From Sorangium cellulosum (lineage in GTDB: Bacteria > Myxococcota_A > Polyangia > Polyangiales > Polyangiaceae), in contig NZ_CP012673.1 of the NCBI RefSeq assembly GCF_002950945.1, forward strand, positions 1,550,001 through 1,614,000: DNA of 64,000 bases. Direction: 5' to 3'. The notes under the pieces are model-generated. The model made no database searches, was not told the origin of the DNA, and was given only the letters and a program-made list of their open reading frames with translations. Below, piece by piece: positions 9,139 to 17,593 of this stretch; the first letter of the stretch is position 1; every line of letters begins with the position of its first letter. The position numbers were made by a program, and so were the translations under genes.

Positions 9139-10545
9139 TCAGGGCGCGGCGTCGCCGGCGGACGTGGGCTCCGAGCCCTCCACCGGCTCGACCGACGGCT
9201 GATCGCGCACCGAGGCCGCGGGGCCCCTGGAGCCGAACGGCTCGGTCATCGAGATGCGCGAGCCCGGCTGCGCCCGCCGGGGGTACGCGCCCGACACGGA
9301 GAGGAGGACCGCGTTCCGGAAGAGGAGCGCGTCGTCGGCGCCCTCGACCCGCGATCCGGTGCGCTGGCTCGTGTGCTGGTAGCGGAGCGCGAGCGCAAAA
9401 TCGGGGATGACGACGACGGGGCTCCAGACCAGCGCCACGTCGGCGAGCACCGCGGTCGTGGTCGGCCCCGTCACCAGCTCGCCCTCCGTGTTCGTGTCGA
9501 GGGGCTCCGCGATCTGCCCGCCCAGCGAGCCCTCGACCGACAGGCGCCACGCGGGGCGGATGGGCGCCGCGGCGCGGAGCGTCAGCTGATGGGAGAGCTG
9601 GATCTGCTGCAGGAAGACGTTCGGCGTGGCCGAGTAGGAGTACGCGAGCTCGCCCTCGCCCCGGTCGTGGGTGTAGCGCAGCGCGGCGAGCCCGGCCGGC
9701 CGCGCGATCGACGCGGCCTCGCCGGTCACGTCCGTCGCGACGACGCCGCCGAGGTCGACCTGGCTCGAGAAGCGGTGCCCGTAGTCGTGCTGCCAGCTGG
9801 CCACGAGCGTGCTGAGGAGCTGGTCGCGCGCTGTGTACGTGTCCTCGGTCGCGGGATCGGCGTCGGTGATCGGGACGTTGTCGAAATGGGTGTAGCCGAC
9901 CGAGAGCGCGAGGGAGCCGACGTCGTTCTGGAAGATCCGCTGCGCGCTCAGCGTGTTCGCCGCGCCGTACGTGCGCTGCGGCCGGTCCTCGAGCGGGTTG
10001 TACACGAGGAAGGTCGCCGCCTGGCCCGCGGACCAGAGCGGCGAGATCCGCCACGAGAACCCCTCGTTCACCGACGCCTGCACGAAGTCCGTCGTCCCGC
10101 CCGCCGTGCTCGTGAGGGGCGTGGTCCCCGGCGCCTGCTCGAGCTGGAAGGTGTTCGTCTGGCCTTGCACGCCGGTGGCGCCGAGCGTCAGCGTCGTCCT
10201 CGGCGACGTGGTGAAGCGGGCGGACCACACGGCCGTGTTCGAGTACGCGTTCGCCTCGGGGTGCAGGAAGAAGAAGCTCGCCGCGAACGTGTAGGACAGG
10301 GTCTGCTCGGTCCGCGGCGTGGCGATGCTGAAGACGAGGCCGGGGCTCGCGGTGCCGAAGCCGTCGGCCTCGGGGCGGGGCCTCCCGCCGGGCGTGGCCG
10401 GCTCGGGCGTCGAGCTCACGTTGTCGGTGACGCCGAGCGAGCCGGTGAAGACGCCCTGGAGGAATACGTCCTGCGCTAGCGCGCGGTCATGGGTGAGGAT
10501 GGCGCAGCCGAAGGCCGCGACCGCAATACCTCGTCCGGAGCGCAT
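9139..10545 (-). CDS. outer-membrane beta-barrel protein, probable exopolysaccharide export porin
   Basis: 468 residues from the ATG at 10545, chosen because MRSGRGIAVAAFGCAILTHD starts a signal peptide ending near RALAQ. The mature chain is a series of alternating, Thr/Ser-rich, amphipathic beta-strands (for example TLSYTFAASFFFLH and LAALRYTHDRGEGELAYSYS), typical of a barrel of 16-18 strands. It matches no family that I can name from sequence. In myxobacterial polysaccharide loci, short OPX proteins are paired with separate barrel porins (Wzp-type), and this gene lies in the same locus just downstream of the kinase and co-polymerase genes. The last 40 residues are a Ser/Pro-rich tail. Confidence 0.75.
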   Translation of the reverse strand: MRSGRGIAVAAFGCAILTHDRALAQDVFLQGVFTGSLGVTDNVSSTPEPATPGGRPRPEADGFGTASPGLVFSIATPRTEQTLSYTFAASFFFLHPEANAYSNTAVWSARFTTSPRTTLTLGATGVQGQTNTFQLEQAPGTTPLTSTAGGTTDFVQASVNEGFSWRISPLWSAGQAATFLVYNPLEDRPQRTYGAANTLSAQRIFQNDVGSLALSVGYTHFDNVPITDADPATEDTYTARDQLLSTLVASWQHDYGHRFSSQVDLGGVVATDVTGEAASIARPAGLAALRYTHDRGEGELAYSYSATPNVFLQQIQLSHQLTLRAAAPIRPAWRLSVEGSLGGQIAEPLDTNTEGELVTGPTTTAVLADVALVWSPVVVIPDFALALRYQHTSQRTGSRVEGADDALLFRNAVLLSVSGAYPRRAQPGSRISMTEPFGSRGPAASVRDQPSVEPVEGSEPTSAGDAAP

Positions 10546-10633
10546 GAGGGCCGCAAGGTAACAACGGAGTCGGCGCGCGGCTACGCTTCGCCCACCTTTC
10601 GACGAGGGAAGGCGCCGGGAGGCCGCCGGGCGC

Positions 10634-12529
10634 TCAGGCTTCGAGCAGGACGACGCCGAGGACCGGCGCCGGCCGGAGCTGCTCGATGGCCTGGCGGATC
10701 GCCCGGCGGGTCGACTTCTTGACAATCGACGTCAGCACGACGCCGTCGACCGAGTCCCCGATCACGTTCATGTCCATGCTGCCGAGGACGGGCGGCGTGT
10801 CGATGATGATGTACGAGTAGCCCGCGCGCTTGAGGCTCTCGATCCCGGTCGAGAACGCCACCGCGTCGAGCATCGGCGGCCGCTCGCTGCGCGGGTCGAC
10901 GGCCAGGATGTGGACCGGCGTCTGGAGGGAGGGCCTCGGGTCGTGCGGCTTGCCGCCCGGCGGCACGTTCCGGTCCGACGACTCGAGGCCGTCCTCGCCG
11001 GGCGCCACGGCGGGCACCGGCGTCGCCTGCTCGACGACGACCCAGGGGGCGAGCCGGTCGTCGCGGTGGCGCTGGAGCTGCGCGGTGAAGCAGAGCGGGG
11101 GCTCGAACCGCAGCGCCTGGGCGATGCCCGGCGTGCGGATGTTCGCCTCGACGAGGAGGATCTTCCCGCGGGCGGTCTCGCGGAGCGCGAGCGCGAGGTT
11201 GATGGCGCACGACGTCTTGCCCTCGCCCGACCCCGCGCTGGTCACGGCGACCGTGGTCGACGCGGCCGACGGCAGCTTGCGCCGGAGGGTGCGGTACGCG
11301 TCGGCCTGGGGCGAGTACGGCGCGTGGATCATCACGATGCTCGGATCCACGGAGTCCGGCATCGGCAGCGGGCGCACGCTGACCTCGCCCGAGCCGCCCA
11401 GCGGGTCGGGGTGGAGGAGCAGCCCGTGGCCGTCCTGGCCGCCGGGCAAGGAGCGCATGTGCTCGATGTGCAGCGACGGCGGCTCCTCGAACACCTCGTC
11501 CGCCGGCCGCGGCTTCGCGTCCGGGGCGTAGTACTGCTCCGGGGTCGACACCACGCGGTTGAAGATCAGCGAGGGCGGCGAGGCGAACGTGCCGGTGAGC
11601 GAGCGCTCCGGCAGCCGCTCCGCCGGCGGCGGGGGCGCGGCCGGCGGCACCTCGCGCACGGTCACCTCGCGCCCGGTCTGCGGCACCACGCGCTCGAAGA
11701 CGAGGGAAGGGGGCGAGGGGAACGTCGCGCCGATCCCGCCGATCGTGCTGCCCAGGGCGGCGGGCGAGCGCTCGTACGGCGGCGCGCCCGCGGGGCTCGC
11801 CGGCACGTCGCGGACCCCGACGTCGCGCGCCGGCGGTGCGACGACCCGCTCGACCTGCACCGGCAGCGCCGGCGAGCTCCCTTGCCTCGCGCCGCCGGAC
11901 ACGAGCCCGGGGCTGCTCAGCGTCGCGCCGAGATCGACGACGCGCGTCAGCGACGGGCTCACGCCGAGCCGCTCGGGCCCGGGCGGCAGCGCCGGCGACA
12001 TGGAGATTTGGGGCGGCTCGCGCATGCCGCCCGGGTGCGCGGCGTGCCCGCCGTGCTCCGGGGGCAGCCCCGCCAGGAACAGCGCCGTCGCGGGCGACGG
12101 GCCGCCCCGGCCCGGCGCCGGCGTGCCGCCGGGAGCGCCCTGCCCCGCCCCGGGGCCGAGGCGCAGGCCGATCCCTTGCGGCGGGTGCAGGTGGCCCGAC
12201 GGCGGCAGGTCCTGGCGGATCGTCGGCGAGTCGAACGACGAGCTCGGGTCCTCGTGGCTGGTGCTCGGGCGCTCCGCCGAGACCACGTCCTCGGCGTCGT
12301 TCGCGAGGCGCAGGACGCGCGCGATCATCTCCTCGCGCACGTCCGGGTCCGGCGCGATCGAGCGCCAGTTCCCGACCACGTTGCGGAGCCGGCGCGCCTC
12401 GATCACGAGGGCGCGGACGCGCGCGGTCTGCTCGGCGCGACTCAGGAAGTCGCAGACTTGATCGAGCGCCCGCTCCAGGGATGCGACCGGCGGGGGCTTT
12501 CCCGGCTCAGCTCCGCCCGTTTCAGCCAC
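10634..12529 (-). CDS. BY-kinase-like (CpsD/Wzc C-domain) ATPase with long Pro-rich N-terminus
   Basis: 631 residues from a GTG at 12529, preceded by GAGGAAACC and overlapping the co-polymerase gene by 8 nt. The C-terminal 210 residues are a P-loop ATPase: Walker A SAGSGEGKTS near residue 434 and Walker B YIIIDTPP. The Walker A' segment is ILLVEANIRTP, where BY-kinases usually have hD-x-D-x-R; Glu and Asn replace the Asp residues. No C-terminal Tyr cluster follows, as the chain ends GVVLLEA. The 400 residues before it are Pro/Gly-rich, with a repeated module (SPPSLIFNRVV, SPPSLVFERVV). It would act with the Wzz-like protein to control polymerisation. It may be a weak or inactive kinase. Confidence 0.85.
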   Translation of the reverse strand: MAETGGAEPGKPPPVASLERALDQVCDFLSRAEQTARVRALVIEARRLRNVVGNWRSIAPDPDVREEMIARVLRLANDAEDVVSAERPSTSHEDPSSSFDSPTIRQDLPPSGHLHPPQGIGLRLGPGAGQGAPGGTPAPGRGGPSPATALFLAGLPPEHGGHAAHPGGMREPPQISMSPALPPGPERLGVSPSLTRVVDLGATLSSPGLVSGGARQGSSPALPVQVERVVAPPARDVGVRDVPASPAGAPPYERSPAALGSTIGGIGATFPSPPSLVFERVVPQTGREVTVREVPPAAPPPPAERLPERSLTGTFASPPSLIFNRVVSTPEQYYAPDAKPRPADEVFEEPPSLHIEHMRSLPGGQDGHGLLLHPDPLGGSGEVSVRPLPMPDSVDPSIVMIHAPYSPQADAYRTLRRKLPSAASTTVAVTSAGSGEGKTSCAINLALALRETARGKILLVEANIRTPGIAQALRFEPPLCFTAQLQRHRDDRLAPWVVVEQATPVPAVAPGEDGLESSDRNVPPGGKPHDPRPSLQTPVHILAVDPRSERPPMLDAVAFSTGIESLKRAGYSYIIIDTPPVLGSMDMNVIGDSVDGVVLTSIVKKSTRRAIRQAIEQLRPAPVLGVVLLEA

Positions 12530-14087
12530 GGTTTCCTCGGCGGGCGCGCGGGGCGGCCGGGACGACGACGAGCACCGGAGCGAGCGCCATTCGGTCGATA
12601 TCTTCCATGTCGTACACCCGATCGTCGAGCACGATGCCACGCGCCGCCGCGGCCGCGATGCCGGCCGCGACGGACAAGAAGAACCCGCCGATCGCGAGGA
12701 GCAGCCGCGAAGGGCCCGACGGCGCGCTCGGCCTGTACGCCGGATCGAGCACCTCGATCTGCGCCGAGTAGCCGCCCTGCTCCGAGCTCGCGGCCATCTC
12801 CGCGCGGAACGACTTGCCCTCGAGATCGGCGAGCCGCTGCTGCGCCCGCGTCTTCTCGCGGCTGAGCCGGGACCACTCCGTCTCGGTGTTGATGATCTGC
12901 TTCGCCGTCTCGCTCGCGTCGGCCGCGTTCCCCTTCTTCGCGGTCCTGCGCGCCGCGATCTCCCGCTCGATCTTGGCGAGCTGGGCCCGGATCTTCGCCT
13001 TCTCGGCCTCGTCGGTCGCGGCGACCTCCACGACCGGCTCCGGCGCCGGCGGCAGGACGAGCGCCTCCTCGGCCCTCCGCAGCGCCGCCTCGGCGGTGCT
13101 CACGCGCGTCGCCGCGGCGCGCACGTCGGGGTGCTGCTCGGTGAAGCGAGACTGCTTGTCGGCCAGATCCCGCCGCGCGTTCGCGAGCTCCTGCTCGGCC
13201 TGATCCCGCTGCCGCACGAGCGCGGGGGACGGCGCCCCTCCGACGCTCGGCGCCGCCTGCTGCGGCTGGCCGGTGAGCCGGGCCCGCAGGCGGGGCGCCT
13301 GCCGCTCGAGGGCCTCGAGCGTCGGGTCGACGTCGGTGGCGCGGCGCTCCTGCGCGCGGATCGCGGCGCCGGACTGCGCGCCGCCCGGCGCGGCCGTCTC
13401 GGCGGCGAACTCGGGGTGCTCGGCCAGGAACGCCGCGAGCTCGGTCTCGGCCTTCTCGACGTCCTGCTCGGCGCGCTTCAGCTCGGAGTCGAGGAACTCG
13501 TTCGTCATCTGCGCCTGCGTCTTGCGCATGCGCGTCGTCTCCTCGACGAGGATGTCCGCGAGCCGCTGCGTCACCTCCTGCGCCAGCTCCCGCGTCTCGC
13601 CTTCGGCCGAGATCGCGAACGTGTCCGTCGACCGGGCCTTGAAGATGATCTTGGCGCGGAGCCGGTCGACCGCGTCGACCATGCCCCGCTTCTCGACGAC
13701 GTCCGGGAAGAGGTTGAACTCCTCCACGACCTTCTGGAGGTTGGAGCGCGCGAGCAGCGTCTCCTTCAGCCGCGCGGCGAGGGTGCGGAGCGGGTCGGGC
13801 CCGTCCGGCCCGAGGTACGTCGACTTCACGCCCTCCCGGTAGAAGACCACGGTCTCGGAGCGGTAGGCGGGCTTCCGCGCCTGCACGATGAGCACCGTGA
13901 ACGCCACGCCCGCGATCGCGACGATCACCGCCACGTACCAGTGCGCCAGCGTGCGGTTGATCATCGCGGCCACGCTGGGCGGCTGCGGTCCCATCGCGGC
14001 GCGCGCCGACATGTCGCCGGGCAACGCCACGAGCGCCTCCTGGGGCGGGGTAGGCCCGGAGGGCTGCTGGTTCATCTTCTTGTCCAT
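12522..14087 (-). CDS. Wzz-type polysaccharide co-polymerase / chain-length determinant
   Basis: 521 residues, with a good ribosome-binding site (GAGGAGCGGGG) before the ATG. A membrane helix at about 48-68 (WYVAVIVAIAGVAFTVLIV) is followed by a Wzz-like periplasmic N-domain. A long Glu/Arg/Ala-rich coiled coil of about 300 residues comes next, then a Pro-rich motif (DPAYRPSAPSGPSRL) and a second membrane helix (LLLAIGGFFLSVAAGIAAAA). This is the PCP-2a layout without its own kinase domain, which is instead encoded by the overlapping downstream gene. It is first in a minus-strand run co-polymerase-kinase-barrel. Confidence 0.9.
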   Translation of the reverse strand: MDKKMNQQPSGPTPPQEALVALPGDMSARAAMGPQPPSVAAMINRTLAHWYVAVIVAIAGVAFTVLIVQARKPAYRSETVVFYREGVKSTYLGPDGPDPLRTLAARLKETLLARSNLQKVVEEFNLFPDVVEKRGMVDAVDRLRAKIIFKARSTDTFAISAEGETRELAQEVTQRLADILVEETTRMRKTQAQMTNEFLDSELKRAEQDVEKAETELAAFLAEHPEFAAETAAPGGAQSGAAIRAQERRATDVDPTLEALERQAPRLRARLTGQPQQAAPSVGGAPSPALVRQRDQAEQELANARRDLADKQSRFTEQHPDVRAAATRVSTAEAALRRAEEALVLPPAPEPVVEVAATDEAEKAKIRAQLAKIEREIAARRTAKKGNAADASETAKQIINTETEWSRLSREKTRAQQRLADLEGKSFRAEMAASSEQGGYSAQIEVLDPAYRPSAPSGPSRLLLAIGGFFLSVAAGIAAAAARGIVLDDRVYDMEDIDRMALAPVLVVVPAAPRARRGNRG

Positions 14088-14264
14088 GGTCCCCGCTCCT
14101 CGAAGGTTGGCTTGCTCCGCCCGATCCGGACCGATCCGGAGGATCGCACATCCCAGGCCGGCACGCGGATGGCTGCCTATGGTAGACGTGCGACGCCACA
14201 GCGCCAGCTTGTTACACGCGGCCTGCGCCCGACGCGAGGGCCGCGGGCGCGCCGCCGCCCAGGT

Positions 14265-14564
14265 TCACGTCGGGAACACCCGATCGAGGCGCAGCAGGCG
14301 GAAGATCGCGCGCGGCTGATCCCTCAGCCCGACGATCCGTACCTGGCCGCCGTTGGCGCGTACTCGCTTGAACAGCGAGACGATGACGCCGACGCCAGAG
14401 CTGTCGATCAGCCGGAGGGACGACAGCTCGAGCGTGATGTTCTGCCGGTTCTCGGCGACCAGCTCGTCCACCAACGTCCTGAACTCCGGTGCGGTCACTG
14501 CGTCGAGGGTCCCCTCGAACTGCACGACCGTCTCATTGCCGTTATCGGTGCGCGTATAGCTCAT
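14265..14564 (-). CDS. STAS-domain anti-sigma factor antagonist (SpoIIAA/RsbV-like)
   Basis: 99 residues, a single STAS domain. The phospho-acceptor region LIDSSGVGVIVSLFKR holds the Ser that the cognate kinase phosphorylates. Its ATG overlaps the stop of the RsbW-like gene (ATGA), so the two should be made in fixed ratio. When unphosphorylated it would bind the RsbW-like protein and free that protein's target. The SpoIIE-type phosphatase at 7332 could reactivate it. Confidence 0.9.
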   Translation of the reverse strand: MSYTRTDNGNETVVQFEGTLDAVTAPEFRTLVDELVAENRQNITLELSSLRLIDSSGVGVIVSLFKRVRANGGQVRIVGLRDQPRAIFRLLRLDRVFPT

Positions 14565-15181
14565 TGTATCTTAATGCCCCCTGCGGCGCGGGTCGCGCCC
14601 GATCGGGAGATGCTCCGCATTCGAAACCTACTCGTCCGATGCCCCTTCGCCTCGACGAGATCGGCGTCGGTGTGCTCCTGTCCGCTGTTGCCGTCGCTGC
14701 CGTCGCTGCCGTCGCTCCCATCGCTGCCGTCGCCGGTGTTGCACGAGCTGCCCTCCCGCCGCTTCACCAGGCGGAGGACATTCGGGCTGCCGGGACAGTA
14801 GTCGACCTCATCCATGAACGACTTGATGATGAAGAGCCCCATCCCGGACTCGGGAAGGTCGTCGATGGGGGGGTTCTCGATGCTCGCGGGATCGAAGCTG
14901 CACCCCGTGTCCATCAAGCGGAGGACGATGCCGTCCTCGTCGGACTCGATCTCGATGTCGACGTCGCCCGGCGGGCCGGCACGGTACCCGTGAATCGCGA
15001 TGTTGTTGAACGCCTCGCCGAACGCCGAGACGGTCTGGGCCTCGAAATCCTCCTGGCTCAGGCCGGGCGACCCGCCATCGACCCTCCCTGGCGCGGCCAT
15101 CTTGCATGCGGCCGCCACTACGCGGAGGGCGAGGTGGCGATAGGTCAATGAACCTGGTACACGGAGTCGGATCACGCCCAA
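14561..15181 (-). CDS. RsbW/SpoIIAB-like anti-sigma serine kinase (GHKL ATPase) with low-complexity tail
   Basis: 206 residues. The GHKL ATP-binding boxes are visible: N-box EAFNNIAIHGYR, G1 DTGCSFDP and G2 ESGMGLFIIKSFMD. This is an HATPase_c_2 anti-sigma regulatory factor that would phosphorylate the STAS protein encoded 4 nt into its stop. After the domain comes a tail of about 55 residues with an Asp-Gly-Ser repeat, encoded by a 9-bp microsatellite at 14691-14736. No sigma factor lies beside it, so the target may be a sigma factor elsewhere or a non-sigma output such as the polysaccharide machinery. It is divergent from the sugar transferase. Confidence 0.88.
   Translation of the reverse strand: MGVIRLRVPGSLTYRHLALRVVAAACKMAAPGRVDGGSPGLSQEDFEAQTVSAFGEAFNNIAIHGYRAGPPGDVDIEIESDEDGIVLRLMDTGCSFDPASIENPPIDDLPESGMGLFIIKSFMDEVDYCPGSPNVLRLVKRREGSSCNTGDGSDGSDGSDGSDGNSGQEHTDADLVEAKGHRTSRFRMRSISRSGATRAAGGIKIQ
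14691..14736. repeat. 9-bp microsatellite inside the RsbW-like gene
   Basis: About five near-perfect copies of CCGTCGCTG encode (Gly-Ser-Asp)n in the C-terminal tail of the minus-strand gene. The unit is a multiple of 3, so a copy-number change would alter tail length without a frameshift. Confidence 0.85.
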
Positions 15182-15240
15182 ACCTCCATCCGAGCTTGTA
15201 CCCTACCACGTTCTCGACTATGGGAGCCACAAGGTAAACA

Positions 15241-15972
15241 GTGACACCTGGCGTTCGTGTAGCCAAACGTGCGATCGACATCGCGGGCTCCCTGGTGGGG
15301 CTCTCGCTGACCCTCCCGCTCTACCCTCTCATCGGCGCGGCCGTCTACCTCGAGTCGCCCGGGCCGATCTTCTATATGCAGCGCCGCGCCGGGATGCTCC
15401 TCGGCACGGAAATGCGGGATGGCGTGTGTTACCCGCGATTTGTCGAGTTCCACATGCGCAAGTTCCGTACCATGCGCGTGGACGCGGAGAAGATGACCGG
15501 GCCCGTGCTGGCGCAGCAGGACGATCCGCGCATCACGCGGGTCGGGCGCTTCCTCCGCAAGACGCGCCTGGACGAGATCCCGCAGTTCTGGAGTGTGCTC
15601 ATGGGCGACATGAGCCTCGTGGGGCCGCGGCCCGAGCGGCCCGAGTTGCTCGTCAACCTGGCGCTCGCGATTCCGTTCTTCGAGGAACGGATGCGCGACA
15701 TCAAGCCGGGCATCACGGGGCTCGCGCAGGTCTCGCTGGGTTACTCCGGCCGGGCTCCCGCGGAGAGCGAGGTCGCCGCCTTCGAGGCGACGCTGACCAA
15801 TCCGTTCGGCCTCGAGGAGGCGGAGGGGGCCGAGGCCGACGACATGCGGATGAAGCTCCTGTTCGACCTCGCGTATGCCGCGTCGCTCGAGAAGCTCTCG
15901 ACCTTCCTCCAGATGGAGCTCTCGATCATCCTGAAGACCCCGCTCGTCATGGTCCTCGGCCTCGGGCGCTGA
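15241..15972 (+). CDS. initiating sugar-phosphate transferase (polyprenyl-phosphate glycosylphosphotransferase)
   Basis: 243 residues from a GTG, with AAGGT upstream. One hydrophobic membrane segment near the N-terminus ([20 protein letters not shown]) precedes the bacterial sugar transferase domain: [35 protein letters not shown] and [12 protein letters not shown]. This is the short WcaJ/PglC-like form without the extra N-terminal membrane bundle. It transfers a sugar-1-phosphate to undecaprenyl phosphate, the first step of repeat-unit assembly. An unusual acidic insert ([10 protein letters not shown]) lies near the C-terminus. It is divergent from the RsbW-like gene, 59 bp apart. Confidence 0.92.
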   Translation: MTPGVRVAKRAIDIAGSLVGLSLTLPLYPLIGAAVYLESPGPIFYMQRRAGMLLGTEMRDGVCYPRFVEFHMRKFRTMRVDAEKMTGPVLAQQDDPRITRVGRFLRKTRLDEIPQFWSVLMGDMSLVGPRPERPELLVNLALAIPFFEERMRDIKPGITGLAQVSLGYSGRAPAESEVAAFEATLTNPFGLEEAEGAEADDMRMKLLFDLAYAASLEKLSTFLQMELSIILKTPLVMVLGLGR

Positions 15973-16064
15973 GCCCGCGGCCGAGCGCCGTGTGCTGCTG
16001 AGCCCGCCGGCCGCCGCGCGCCCCGGAAGTGTCCTGCACGGTTGCGCGCGGCGCGCGCTTGCGC

Positions 16065-16097
16065 GAGGGCGCAGCCGCCCGCCGCGCCCGCGCCCTC
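16065..16097 (-). terminator. inverted repeat at the 3' end of the wzy-like gene
   Basis: Arms GAGGGCGC (16065-16072) and GCGCCCTC (16090-16097) straddle the minus-strand stop, between two convergent genes. It has no T-tract and may serve either direction. Confidence 0.3.
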
Positions 16098-17547
16098 AGT
16101 AGCCCTTGGCCTTCGTGTACAGGGTGAGCGCGAGCACCAGGCCGACGTCCACCCCGACGAGCCGGAGCACGTCGCGCTTCTCGAGCCTGACCGAGAAGTT
16201 GGGGTCGACCCCCTTGATCGCGCCGTACAGCGCCCCCGCGAGGCCAAAGTAGATCCAGAGCACGTAGTGGTAGGTGAACGAGAGGAAGAAGATCCCGACC
16301 ATCATCCCGCAGAACCCGGAGAGGACCGCCATCGACCAGGCCCGGATCATCGCGAACTGGGCGCCGTGCTCGTACCGCTTGAGCGCGGTCAGCGAGATCT
16401 TGAGGGTGAGATAGATCATCGCCGTCCACATGAACATGCCGAGCGGGCCGAGCTCCGCGAGCGAGAGCAGGTAGGCGTTGTGCGCCGTGAGCCAGTGGTG
16501 CTCGGTGAACTGGCGGAAACCTGCGCCCATCAGCGGGAACATGCGCCAGATGTTGAGGCCCTCGGCCAGGATCTCGGTGCGCTCGTTCGCCGACTCCTCC
16601 GCCTCTCCGCCCTCGCGGCCGCCGAGCAGCATGAGCGGCGCCGCGAAGATCGCGCCGAAGATCGCGCCGCGGATGCCGTACTTCTTGACGAAGTAGACGC
16701 CGAGCACCGTCGCGAAGACGAGCTGGCCGCCGCGCGACTGCGTGAGGATGATCGCGGTCGCGATCACGAGGAGCGACCCGAGGACGAGGAGCGCGCGCGT
16801 GAACGATCGCTTCTGCTCGAAGAGCGCGAAGCTGAACGGCAGCACGATGCCCGACGTGAGCGCGAGCTCGTTCGGATCCTGGAGCACGCCGCGCCACCGC
16901 ACGCGGCCGTTGATCGTCGTCGTCTTGAACAGGCCGACGCGCTCGCACAGGTACTCGGCGTCGGGATCGGCGCCCGGGCTCTCGCGGCAGTCGATGCGCC
17001 GCTCGCACGACCGGCCGTCGGGGATGCCCGCCTCGCCGCGCGAGCCCGCGATGGTCTCGGTCATCGCGAGGCACTGGAACGGTGAGAACCCCTGGTGCAC
17101 GGCGACGCCCGCCACGAAGAGCCCCATGATGAGCACCGTCGTGGCGAGCTTCCGGAAGGCGGCGAAGCCCTCGCCGCTGTGCCCGATCAGGAAGAAGAGC
17201 ACGAACGTCACGCTGACCGAGACGAACCCCTCGGAGAACTCGGCGGGGTTCCTGACGCCGAGCGTGAACACGCACCAGAGGTAGACGAAGATCGCCCACC
17301 GGAGCTGCGGGGTCGCCTTGAGCTTGACCTTGCCCAGGGCCAGGTCGAGGCCCATGCCCATGAAGGCGAGGCCGAGCCAGAGGTAGAGGAACGGCAGGGC
17401 CGCGAAGCGCTCGTCCCATTCCTGGGGCCGACCGTAGATGAAGATGATGAGAAGGATGACCCCGGGGAGCGCGAGCATGGCGAGGGCCCTCGGCGGAGGC
17501 GCGGTTCGGTGGAGGGGGACGTTCCGGAGGATGGCCGCCCGCGTCAA
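16096..17547 (-). CDS. O-antigen ligase/Wzy-like polysaccharide polymerase
   Basis: 483 residues with about 11-12 membrane segments. The family signature ILTQSRGGQLVF occurs in the middle, and a large periplasmic loop carries HHWLTAHNAYLLSLAELGPLG, as in WaaL/Wzy proteins. A Cys-rich loop (CLAMTETIAG through AEYLCERVG) precedes WRGVLQDPNELA. It would polymerise repeat units delivered by the flippase at 3913. A start at 17478 (MLALPGVILL) would remove 23 non-membrane residues and is a fair alternative. It is first gene upstream of nothing else in its direction, 46 bp after the SGNH-like gene. Confidence 0.87.
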   Translation of the reverse strand: MTRAAILRNVPLHRTAPPPRALAMLALPGVILLIIFIYGRPQEWDERFAALPFLYLWLGLAFMGMGLDLALGKVKLKATPQLRWAIFVYLWCVFTLGVRNPAEFSEGFVSVSVTFVLFFLIGHSGEGFAAFRKLATTVLIMGLFVAGVAVHQGFSPFQCLAMTETIAGSRGEAGIPDGRSCERRIDCRESPGADPDAEYLCERVGLFKTTTINGRVRWRGVLQDPNELALTSGIVLPFSFALFEQKRSFTRALLVLGSLLVIATAIILTQSRGGQLVFATVLGVYFVKKYGIRGAIFGAIFAAPLMLLGGREGGEAEESANERTEILAEGLNIWRMFPLMGAGFRQFTEHHWLTAHNAYLLSLAELGPLGMFMWTAMIYLTLKISLTALKRYEHGAQFAMIRAWSMAVLSGFCGMMVGIFFLSFTYHYVLWIYFGLAGALYGAIKGVDPNFSVRLEKRDVLRLVGVDVGLVLALTLYTKAKGY

Positions 17548-17593
17548 GCAGCTTGCGCGCTCGAGCGGCCCGCCCGGGACCAGGCTCGTGCCG

